Origin: Thermococcus sp. JdF3
GTDB taxonomy: Archaea; Methanobacteriota_B; Thermococci; Thermococcales; Thermococcaceae
Length of the DNA: 64,000 nucleotides
Reading direction: 5' to 3'
Assembly (NCBI RefSeq): GCF_012027495.1
Contig: NZ_SNUK01000005.1
Coordinates: 124,001-188,000 of the forward strand
A program made the translations under genes and the position numbers. Below the pieces are notes generated by a model, which did not search any database, was not told the origin of the DNA, and saw only the letters and a program-made list of their open reading frames with translations. This document shows positions 57,452 through 64,000 of the stretch, piece by piece; position 1 is the stretch's first letter; each line of letters opens with the position of its first letter.

Positions 57452-59410
57452 ATGGTGAACTTTATATTTGGCATTCATAACCATCAGCCCCTCGGAAACT
57501 TCGGCTGGGTCTTCGAGAGCGCCTACGATAGGTCCTACAGACCTTTCATGGAGATTCTGGAGGAGTACCCGAACATGAAGGCCGCGGTTCACATAAGCGG
57601 CCCCCTCCTCGAATGGCTCGAGGCCAACAGGCCCGAATACATAGACCTCCTCCGCTCCCTGGTGAAGAAAGGACAGCTGGAGATAGTCGTGGCAGGCTTC
57701 TACGAGCCGGTTCTGGCGGCTATCCCGAAAGAGGACAGGATTGAGCAGATAACCCTCCTGAAGGACTTTGCAAAGAAACTCGGCTACGACGCCAGGGGCG
57801 TCTGGCTCACCGAGCGCGTCTGGCAGCCCGAACTCGTTAAGAGCCTCAGGCAGGCGGGAATCGATTACGTCATCGTCGATGACTACCACTTCATGAGTGC
57901 CGGCCTGAGCAAGGAGGAACTTTACTGGCCGTACTACACCGAGGACGGCGGGGAGGTAATAGCTGTCTTCCCGATAGACGAGAAGCTCCGCTACCTCATC
58001 CCGTTCCGCCCCGTTGAGAAGACCGTCGAGTACCTCCACAGCCTTGACAACGGTGACGAGAGCAGGGTCGCTGTCTTCCACGACGACGGTGAGAAGTTCG
58101 GTGTCTGGCCGGGAACGTACGAGTGGGTTTACGAGAAGGGCTGGCTCAGGGAGTTCTTTGACAGGATTTCGAGCGATGAGAGGATAAATCTAACGCTTTA
58201 CTCCGAGTACCTTGCGAGGTTCAAGCCCCGCGGGCTGGTTTACCTGCCCATTGCCTCCTACTTCGAGATGAGCGAGTGGTCCCTCCCGGCAAAGCAGGCG
58301 AAGCTCTTCGTGGAGTTCGTTGAAAAGCTCAAGGGGCACGGCCAGTTCGAGAAGTACCGCGTCTTCGTCAGGGGAGGAATCTGGAAGAATTTCTTCTTCA
58401 AGTACCCCGAGAGCAACTACATGCACAAGAGGATGCTGATGGTGAGCAAGCTGGTGAGGGACAATCCCGAGGCGAGGAGGTTCATCCTCAAGGCCCAGTG
58501 CAACGACGCCTACTGGCACGGTGTATTCGGAGGGGTTTACCTCCCGCACCTCCGCAGGGCGGTCTGGGAGAACATAATACGGGCCAACGGCTTCGCCTCC
58601 ACGGGCAGCTTCGTCCGCGACATAGACTTTGACGGCCGCGATGAGGTATTCATCGAGGACGAGAACTTCTATGCCGTCTTTAAGCCCTCCTACGGCGGTG
58701 CCCTCTTTGAGCTCTCCTCACGCAGGAGGGCCGTCAACTACAACGATGTGCTCGCGAGGCGCTGGGAGCACTACCACGAGGTTCCTGAGTCCGCCACCCC
58801 CGAGGAGGAAGGCGAGGAGGGTGTGGCGAGCATACACGAGGTCGGCAGGAAGATTCCGGACGAGATACGGCGCGAGCTCGCCTACGATGACCACCTGAGG
58901 GCCATCCTGCAGGACCACTTCCTTGAGCCGGAGACGGCACTCGAGGAGTACCGCCTCAACAGGCACATCGAGCTTGGGGACTTCGTGACGGGTGCCTACG
59001 ACTACGGCCTTTTTGAGGGCGGCGTCACCCTCGAGAGGGACGGAACCGTCTCCGGAAGGCCGGCGAGGGTGGAGAAGACCTTCCACCTGACTGAGGATGG
59101 CTTCGTGGTGGACTACACCGTTAGGAGTGACTCAAAGGCCCTCTTCGGCGTCGAGCTTAACCTTGCCGTCCACAGCGTCATGGAGGAGCCGGCGGAGTTC
59201 GAGGCTGAGAAGTTCGAGGTGAACGACCCCCACGGCATCGGAAGGGTGGCGGTGGAGCTCGACAAAAAGGCAAGGGTGTGGAAGTACCCAATAAAGACCC
59301 TCAGTCAGAGCGAAGCCGGCTGGGATTTCGTGCAGCAGGGCGTCAGCTACACTGTCCTCCTGCCTGTCGATGGGGAGCTGAGATTCAGACTGCGGTTCAG
59401 GGAACTTTGA
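57452..59410 (+). CDS. GH57 4-alpha-glucanotransferase
   Basis: ATG 57452 follows GGTGGGTGGT, giving 652 residues; this is the length of the characterised Thermococcus enzymes. The GH57 motifs are present: HNHQPLG (residues 9-15), GFYEPVL (82-88), WLTERVWQPE with nucleophile Glu121, and VAVFHDDGEKFGVWP with acid Asp212. The C-terminal half is a beta-sandwich typical of the family. It moves glucan chains between maltodextrins in the cytoplasm and feeds starch and maltodextrin use. It carries its own glycolytic-motif promoter. Confidence 0.97.
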   Translation: MVNFIFGIHNHQPLGNFGWVFESAYDRSYRPFMEILEEYPNMKAAVHISGPLLEWLEANRPEYIDLLRSLVKKGQLEIVVAGFYEPVLAAIPKEDRIEQITLLKDFAKKLGYDARGVWLTERVWQPELVKSLRQAGIDYVIVDDYHFMSAGLSKEELYWPYYTEDGGEVIAVFPIDEKLRYLIPFRPVEKTVEYLHSLDNGDESRVAVFHDDGEKFGVWPGTYEWVYEKGWLREFFDRISSDERINLTLYSEYLARFKPRGLVYLPIASYFEMSEWSLPAKQAKLFVEFVEKLKGHGQFEKYRVFVRGGIWKNFFFKYPESNYMHKRMLMVSKLVRDNPEARRFILKAQCNDAYWHGVFGGVYLPHLRRAVWENIIRANGFASTGSFVRDIDFDGRDEVFIEDENFYAVFKPSYGGALFELSSRRRAVNYNDVLARRWEHYHEVPESATPEEEGEEGVASIHEVGRKIPDEIRRELAYDDHLRAILQDHFLEPETALEEYRLNRHIELGDFVTGAYDYGLFEGGVTLERDGTVSGRPARVEKTFHLTEDGFVVDYTVRSDSKALFGVELNLAVHSVMEEPAEFEAEKFEVNDPHGIGRVAVELDKKARVWKYPIKTLSQSEAGWDFVQQGVSYTVLLPVDGELRFRLRFREL

Positions 59411-59413
59411 TTT

Positions 59414-60070
59414 TCACATTTTTATCGTCATTCCCTCGAGTTTCGGATCCACCGACTTCAGCACCCTGAACTCCGTCACCTTGTCCTTTCTCGAGATCTG
59501 GATTACAGTGGTCGCCAGGTCCTCCAGAAGTTTGACCACCGGCTGTCTCATGCCGTCTATAACGTTGGCCTTCAGGAAATGGACGGACAGCCTCCTCTCA
59601 TCGCCAACGTATTTGGATATGGCGCTGATTATGACCTGGACGTTCTTCGGCGAGAACTCCGATGCCACGAAGAGCTTCTCAAGACCCACCACGGCCGTTA
59701 GGGTTGGTCCTCCTGATTCGAGAAGTGTGGTGTAGGTCTCCATGAACTTCTTTGCGAGAATAACCGGCTCAGAGATGTCCCGTATCCACCCAACGACTTC
59801 ACCGATTTCTATTGTGCCCCCTATTTTGATGACCTTCACGCTGTTCAGAACCCCGTCATCGAGGCCGGCGAGCCGCGCCTTGGCCTTCAGAATGTGGAGC
59901 GAGTCCAGGATGTCGATGACCACGACCTTGTACCCCCTGCTTCTGCCCCAGTTCACCAACTGGTAGAATCCGAAGTACTGATCCCCGCTGTCCGTCCGCT
60001 CCATGAGGACTATCTCGCCCATCCTTAGTGATTCCCAGAGGTTCATCATGAGGCCGTCGGGTACGCTCAT
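59414..60070 (-). CDS. DUF257 protein (RecA-like, Thermococcales-specific)
   Basis: ATG 60070 follows GGTGAT, giving 218 residues. It begins SVPDGLMMNLWESLRMGEIV and retains RecA-like strands (VVVIDILDSLHI, TLTAVVGLEKLFVAS) but has no Walker A (the place is ERTDSGDQYFGFYQLV). This is the DUF257 layout, known in Thermococcales and without assigned function. A TATA box TATTTAAATC lies at about 60123-60133 on the minus strand. It ends three bases after the convergent glucanotransferase. Confidence 0.82.
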   Translation of the reverse strand: MSVPDGLMMNLWESLRMGEIVLMERTDSGDQYFGFYQLVNWGRSRGYKVVVIDILDSLHILKAKARLAGLDDGVLNSVKVIKIGGTIEIGEVVGWIRDISEPVILAKKFMETYTTLLESGGPTLTAVVGLEKLFVASEFSPKNVQVIISAISKYVGDERRLSVHFLKANVIDGMRQPVVKLLEDLATTVIQISRKDKVTEFRVLKSVDPKLEGMTIKM

Positions 60071-60184
60071 TTTTATCACCTGCTACCTGTGGTGTTGATG
60101 ATGTGAGAAAATATCCCTGCTAGATTTAAATAGTCTTTTGTCTTACTCCCCTCTCTCGAAAGCCGTCCCTCGAAAGGGGAGGAA

Positions 60185-61099
60185 TCAGAGTCTGAAGTTT
60201 ATCGGCTCCTCCCTGCGCCAGAACCTGCAGAAGGAGCAGATTTCACCGCTCGACGGCATGCCGCAGACCCTGCACTCCCTGAGGTCGGCCTCCTGGAGCT
60301 CCCCTTCAAAGAGTTCCTTCTTCCTGAGGTAGCCCTTCACGAAGTTTATCTTCGTCCCTGGCCTCCTCTCCTCCATCTCATTGAGTATGCCCTTGACCTC
60401 TATCGTCGTGGCCCCGACCGCGTGGGGGCACTCCTCGATGTGGTACTCTATGCCGTTGGCGAGAGCGTAGGCGACTACCTCCCTCTCGGTAAGCTCGTAG
60501 AGGGGCTTTATCTTCTTCACGAGCTTTCCGTTGAACTGCGCCGGGGTTACCGGTCCCTGTTTGGCCAGGTACTGCGTGTTCCAGTTCAGGATGTTTGCCA
60601 GGATGAAGCCCGCCTCGTCGTCGAGGTTGTGGCCGGTAGCTACCGCGTCGAAGCCGTTGTCGTAGGCGAACTTGTTGAAGATGTATCTCTTCGTCAGCCC
60701 GCAGTAGGAGCAGGTCGGTCTGCGCGTTCTCACTTCCCCGATGCCCTTCCCGAGGAGCTCCCTAACGCGGACGATGTGGAGGGGAACGTCGAGCTTCTCG
60801 CACTGCTTCCTCGCGTACTTCTCGCTCTTCTCGGAATACTCGCCGATGCCCAGGTTGATGTGAAGGCACTCGATGTCGTAGCCGAGCTTCTTGAGGACGT
60901 GGGCTGTAACGGCCGAGTCCTTTCCCCCGCTCACCACGACCAGAATCCTCTCGCCGGGTTTTATCAACTTGTAACGCTCTATCGTGCGCTTGACCTTTCT
61001 CTCGAAGTACTCGGTGAAGTGTTCGGGGCACAGGTACATCTTCGGGTAGTGGAGTTTTATAAACGCCGGCCTCTCGCAGAACTTGCACCTCATGGGCAT
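60185..61099 (-). CDS. PP-loop tRNA 2-thiolation enzyme, TtuA/Ncs6 family (paralogue 2)
   Basis: ATG 61099 follows GGTGAG (frame open to 61171). The 304-residue product has the N-terminal zinc finger (MRCKFCERP and YLCPEHF), PP-loop SGGKDS (near residue 55), the inner Cys pair PTCSYCGLTKR, LDDEAGFI and the C-terminal zinc finger (CRVCGMPSSGEICSFC). It shares organisation with 30651-31604 but differs along its length. One of the two should act on tRNA position 54 and the other on 34; the assignment needs comparison with PH0300-type enzymes. Confidence 0.88.
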   Translation of the reverse strand: MPMRCKFCERPAFIKLHYPKMYLCPEHFTEYFERKVKRTIERYKLIKPGERILVVVSGGKDSAVTAHVLKKLGYDIECLHINLGIGEYSEKSEKYARKQCEKLDVPLHIVRVRELLGKGIGEVRTRRPTCSYCGLTKRYIFNKFAYDNGFDAVATGHNLDDEAGFILANILNWNTQYLAKQGPVTPAQFNGKLVKKIKPLYELTEREVVAYALANGIEYHIEECPHAVGATTIEVKGILNEMEERRPGTKINFVKGYLRKKELFEGELQEADLRECRVCGMPSSGEICSFCRFWRREEPINFRL

Positions 61100-61139
61100 T
61101 TCTCTCACCAAAAATAGAAGAGGTTGGGGGCTTTTAACG

Positions 61140-61667
61140 TTATCCTCTCCGTACTTTAAATGGATACACACCCTTCTTTTTTGCCACGATTGCGGCGTAG
61201 TAGAACTTGTCCCTCCTCCATTCGTCTATTATCCCCTCGGTGCTCTTCATCAGCTTGACGTATACCTCTCGGATCTCATCGTACTCCCTCACAACTGGCC
61301 GGCCCTGCTTTGCCGTTCGTATTTTGATCTTTGGGACGTCTTTCTTCAGGATCAGGCCTCTCCTTTCATATTCAATTCCTCCGAACTTGCCTGCGTAGGC
61401 CCTTCCCGCACTGTCCACGATAATCACCGTCGCACTCTTTGGCATGCCCTCCAGGAGGGCGCGTTTGTCTATTTTAATGGCGTGCTTAACGGCGACCTTG
61501 GTGTTCTGCCGGTTCTTGGGGGTTATGTTATAGTCCGGGTCCTTGAAGGTTCTTATGATGTTGAGGCCCCTGCTGAGCTCAAGCTCCTCCTCCCATTCCT
61601 TTTCCTTCCTCCCCGAGAGGAAGAGATACGCAACCGCCGAGCCTATCACCATGGCGAGCGCTTCCAT
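61140..61667 (-). CDS. Membrane-anchored protein of unknown function
   Basis: ATG 61667 follows GGTGGT; the much longer open frame to 61889 is not supported. The 175-residue product has one N-terminal membrane helix (EALAMVIGSAVAYLFLSG) and a soluble, basic mixed alpha/beta part (VAVKHAIKIDKRALLEGMPK, IIVDSAGRAYAGKFGGIEYE, REYDEIREVYVKLMKS). I do not recognise a family. It may face the cytoplasm, given its basic stretch after the helix. Confidence 0.72.
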   Translation of the reverse strand: MEALAMVIGSAVAYLFLSGRKEKEWEEELELSRGLNIIRTFKDPDYNITPKNRQNTKVAVKHAIKIDKRALLEGMPKSATVIIVDSAGRAYAGKFGGIEYERRGLILKKDVPKIKIRTAKQGRPVVREYDEIREVYVKLMKSTEGIIDEWRRDKFYYAAIVAKKKGVYPFKVRRG

Positions 61668-61718
61668 ACGACCACCCATCAAAATTGTATCGCGGGATCT
61701 TAGAAATTTTTCCTTTAA

Positions 61719-61753
61719 TCTCACATGGTGAGAAAGTATCATGTGATGAGATA
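61719..61753 (+). promoter_or_regulatory. Double inverted repeats before the lipoprotein gene
   Basis: TCTCAC-ATG-GTGAGA (61719-61733) is followed by TATCAT-GTGAT-GAGATA (61737-61753). The second differs from the glycolytic motif TATCAC-N5-GTGATA at two of twelve bases. They lie between the divergent genes starting at 61667 and 61799. Confidence 0.4.
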
Positions 61754-61798
61754 AAACCTTAAGAGTCCTTCTTGCGCCCCGTGTTCTGGTGAGGTTCC

Positions 61799-63487
61799 GT
61801 GCGCAGGATTGGGCTGGTGTTCCTCGTGGTTTCACTGCTCGTGATCTCCGTGTTCTCCGCGGGGTGCATTGGAGGTGGGCAGACTTCACTCACTCCAACC
61901 GTCACGGGCAGCGGCGTCGCTGATAGCGATGGTGATGGAATACCCGACTCGGAGGAGGGTAAATACGGGACGAACCCCAACAATAATGACACCGACGGGG
62001 ACGGTCTCAGCGATGGGTTTGAACTGGAACACGGCATTGATCCGACACTCAAGGACACTGACGACGATGGTCTCAGCGATGGTTTCGAAGTGAACGTCTA
62101 CAACACCTCTCCCCGTATGAAAGACACCGACGGAGACGGCCTGAGTGATCCCAGCGAGCTTTTAAACTACACCACCAGCCCCCTCTCGGCCGATACCGAC
62201 GGAGATGGATTGGGTGACTACGGGGAAATTTTCACATATCACACCGACCCGCTCAGGCAGGACAGCGATGATGACGGGCTTGACGATTACTCGGAGCTTG
62301 CCTACGGAACGAACCCGTGGGAGGAGGACTCCGACAACGATACCCTTCTTGACGGTTACGAGGCCCAGCACGGCCTCGACCCCATCAGCCCCGACACAGA
62401 TGAGGATTACCTGTCCGACGGCTATGAGGTTGAAATCGGGACCGATCCCGCTCTGGACTGGAGATACGGGCTCGATGAGGAAACTCTCAAGGCAGGTCTC
62501 AGCAGGATTATGAGGCAGCAAATCTCCGGTATAGCCAGGAACCTCTCCAGCGGCTCGGTTCTTGACCGGGCGTGGGCAATCCTTGAGTGGATAAATGCTA
62601 CAATAACCTACAACCATACCAAGGCCGAGTTCGTTGAGGAAAGCGTGGCCCGGTGGGAGAGCCTGAACGAAACCGAAAAGTGGCTGTACCTCAACCTCAC
62701 CCGCGTCCAGGCCATCAACGACACGGCTTACCGCCTGAAAAGCGGAATCTGCACCGATTATGCCCTCCTGACGGCGGGCCTCCTCCTCGAGGCCAACGTT
62801 AGTCCAGTCTACGTTCTGAGCATCGACTACTGGAACAGGAGCACCGGGCACGCGACGGTTGCCATCAAGGTCAACGGCACCTACCTCGTCCTCGACCAGC
62901 GACTTCCGCCAGTTCCCCTCGGAAACTACTACTGGTACTCGATATACACGGGCATGGGCGAGATAGAGAACGTGACCGTTTACATGGTTTCGCTAGATGA
63001 GCGTGGCGAGGTCGTGGTTAGAAACTGGACCTGGGGGGCCGAGCGCCTCAAGGCAATGGCCAGAGCACCTGGAGAGGGGGACATCGGGAGCCTTGAGACC
63101 CTCGTCGAGAAACTGCTCGTTGAGAAGTACCCAGGGTACACGAAAGATGAGCGGTTGAGGGACCTCGCGGAGAAGGACTTCGGGGCCCTGCTGGCCACCG
63201 GCGACTACGCCAACGGCTACCTTCCGGGTGGTTTCGAGAAGGGCTGGGTGCTCTCCTCGCGCCACCCCCTCATTGGGTTCTACTACACCCCCCTGATGGC
63301 CGGGAAGCTCGTCCGCTACCTATGGCCTGGGCCTGATTTCGATGGGGGCGAGTGGCGTGAAATCCTGAGCCAGTGTGACCACTACTATCTAAAAATCGGA
63401 AAATACGGGGAAATAACGGTTAGAGACCACACAGGGGATTCATTTGAGGTTCCGGAGTTGCTTTTGGTCATGGAGGTCGCGGGCTGA
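61799..63487 (+). CDS. Lipoprotein with calcium-binding repeats and transglutaminase-like domain
   Basis: GTG 61799 follows GGTGAGG. The 562-residue product has a lipoprotein signal (LVVSLLVISVFSAGCIGG, Cys at about 23). It has about seven thrombospondin type 3-like repeats (DTDGDGLSDGFEL and variants, about 40-215), which bind calcium. The transglutaminase-like domain has catalytic Cys in KSGICTDYALLTAG, His in RSTGHATVAIKV and Asp in YLVLDQRL (about 315-365), followed by a C-terminal region without known motif. It is anchored on the outer face of the membrane and may cleave or crosslink surface peptides; this is inferred. Confidence 0.88.
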   Translation: MRRIGLVFLVVSLLVISVFSAGCIGGGQTSLTPTVTGSGVADSDGDGIPDSEEGKYGTNPNNNDTDGDGLSDGFELEHGIDPTLKDTDDDGLSDGFEVNVYNTSPRMKDTDGDGLSDPSELLNYTTSPLSADTDGDGLGDYGEIFTYHTDPLRQDSDDDGLDDYSELAYGTNPWEEDSDNDTLLDGYEAQHGLDPISPDTDEDYLSDGYEVEIGTDPALDWRYGLDEETLKAGLSRIMRQQISGIARNLSSGSVLDRAWAILEWINATITYNHTKAEFVEESVARWESLNETEKWLYLNLTRVQAINDTAYRLKSGICTDYALLTAGLLLEANVSPVYVLSIDYWNRSTGHATVAIKVNGTYLVLDQRLPPVPLGNYYWYSIYTGMGEIENVTVYMVSLDERGEVVVRNWTWGAERLKAMARAPGEGDIGSLETLVEKLLVEKYPGYTKDERLRDLAEKDFGALLATGDYANGYLPGGFEKGWVLSSRHPLIGFYYTPLMAGKLVRYLWPGPDFDGGEWREILSQCDHYYLKIGKYGEITVRDHTGDSFEVPELLLVMEVAG

Positions 63488-63489
63488 AA

Positions 63490-64000
63490 CTATTCCATTT
63501 CCTCTATTTTGTTCTTCCAGTTCCCCGGTTTCCTGAAGTCCTTCTCCGTGAAAATGCCCTCCTTCTTGAGTATCCCTCTCGCCGCTAAAAGACCCGTGGC
63601 GGCCGCGTTCACTATGTCCCTGCTCAGGCCGGCACCGTCGCCGGCAGCGAAGATTCCCTCTATGCTCGTCTCAAGGTTCTCGTCCACCTCGACCTTCATG
63701 GCGTAGTACTTTATCTCGGGTGCGTAGAGCAGGGTGTGGTCGCTCGCAACGCCCGGAAGAACGCGGTCGAGCTTTTCAAGCCCCTCTATGATGTTGGTCA
63801 CAACGCGGTGCGGCAGGGCCATCGCTATGTCCCCCGGCGTGACGTGCCTCAGGGTCGGCTCAACGTCGCTCCTCTTTATGCGCGCCCACGTGCTCCTCCT
63901 GCCCCTCCTGAGGTCGCCGAGGCGCTGGAGGAGCGGTTTTCCGCCGCCGATAGTCGTTGCGAGCTGTGCTATGCTCTTCCCGTAGGCCGTGGTGTCCTCA
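63490..64000 (-). CDS. FAD-dependent dehydrogenase, COG2509-like (5' part cut by window edge)
   Basis: The frame is open to the window edge; the visible 169 C-terminal residues include [20 protein letters not shown] and [20 protein letters not shown]. The FAD motif [22 protein letters not shown] ends in GLLAARGI. An internal ATG at 63822 lies in the middle of this conserved region, so the true start is outside. The product is a large flavoprotein oxidoreductase of unknown substrate. Confidence 0.85.
   Translation of the reverse strand, partial: EDTTAYGKSIAQLATTIGGGKPLLQRLGDLRRGRRSTWARIKRSDVEPTLRHVTPGDIAMALPHRVVTNIIEGLEKLDRVLPGVASDHTLLYAPEIKYYAMKVEVDENLETSIEGIFAAGDGAGLSRDIVNAAATGLLAARGILKKEGIFTEKDFRKPGNWKNKIEEME

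Noticed and set aside
60090-60125. GATGATG near CTG as a third C/D box sRNA
   Set aside because: There is no proper D box CTGA at the needed distance and no D'/C' pair; it overlaps the TATA box and leader of the DUF257 gene.
60150-60183. CTCGAAAG repeats and CCCCT/AGGGG stem between 60070 and 60185
   Set aside because: A weak hairpin could mark a terminator for the minus-strand thiolase gene, but the stem is short and not followed by a T-run on that strand.
61668-61889. N-terminal extension of the gene ending at 61140
   Set aside because: The extension is Arg/Thr/Cys-rich without pattern, overlaps the promoter and start of the divergent lipoprotein gene, and the ATG at 61667 has a good GGTGGT.
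61920-62440. Periodic GATGACGACGGTCTCAGC-like DNA repeats
   Set aside because: They reflect the calcium-binding DxDGDG protein repeats, vary at third codon positions and have no spacers, so they are not CRISPR or a DNA-level satellite.

Overview
The window comes from a hyperthermophilic archaeon of the order Thermococcales, most likely a Thermococcus. Pointers are the GGTGAT-type ribosome binding sites, archaeal TATA boxes with several apparently leaderless starts, a Thermococcales glycolytic motif (TATCAC-N5-GTGATA) before a GH57 4-alpha-glucanotransferase, a KlbA-type secretion ATPase carrying an Ala1 intein, a DUF257 protein, and HEFGH carboxypeptidase, pyroglutamyl peptidase and MfnA-type decarboxylase genes.

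Layout. 1-4475: cut tRNA methyltransferase, two DppB/DppC-type permeases without visible partners, a circularly permuted GTPase. 4567-12338: type IV pilus-like secretion locus (Ser-rich membrane protein, secreted protein, ATPase with a 522-residue intein, two TadC/FlaJ-like membrane proteins). 12306-20216: FKBP, DUF2118, a five-gene DUF4129/MoxR/DUF58 operon, a PfkB kinase, an M32 carboxypeptidase. 20217-23710: AT-rich accessory patch with an unrecognised PD-(D/E)XK-like protein, remains of toxin-antitoxin genes and a tnpB-only IS605-type element. 23703-32826: mostly housekeeping or small regulatory genes (ASCH protein, FAD reductase, Pcp, DUF460, winged-helix/membrane pair, KaiC-like protein, PP-loop tRNA thiolase, site-2 protease).

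32913-45085 is a surface-glycan locus. Four leftward genes (dehydrogenase, Gfo/Idh oxidoreductase, aminotransferase, acyltransferase) form a WbpA/B/E/D-like set expected to make a diacetamido-uronic acid nucleotide sugar. Rightward genes encode three GT4 glycosyltransferases, an alpha/alpha-toroid-like protein and an alkaline-phosphatase-superfamily enzyme, with a Wzx flippase behind them. The rightward part is clearly AT-rich, as often seen in exchanged surface loci.

45082-49769 holds a TauE/SafE permease, a frameshifted ribbon-helix-helix gene, two tandem C/D box sRNA genes, a CDF metal transporter with a DtxR-like operator, a complete tnpA-tnpB IS605-type element and a MazF-like pair. 49804-53795 has MfnA, an antiporter, a DUF131 protein, a HAD phosphatase and a lipid-kinase-like protein. 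53855-60070 is a maltodextrin block: a 1153-residue secreted DOMON/CARDB protein and the glucanotransferase diverge from one promoter region with a regulator site on each side. The window ends with a second tRNA thiolase paralogue, a calcium-repeat/transglutaminase lipoprotein and a cut FAD dehydrogenase.

The strongest non-protein finds are the twin C/D box sRNAs (46137-46284), whose D' guides appear complementary to the 23S A-loop and to 16S rRNA, and the back-to-back glycolytic-motif promoter (57360-57428).
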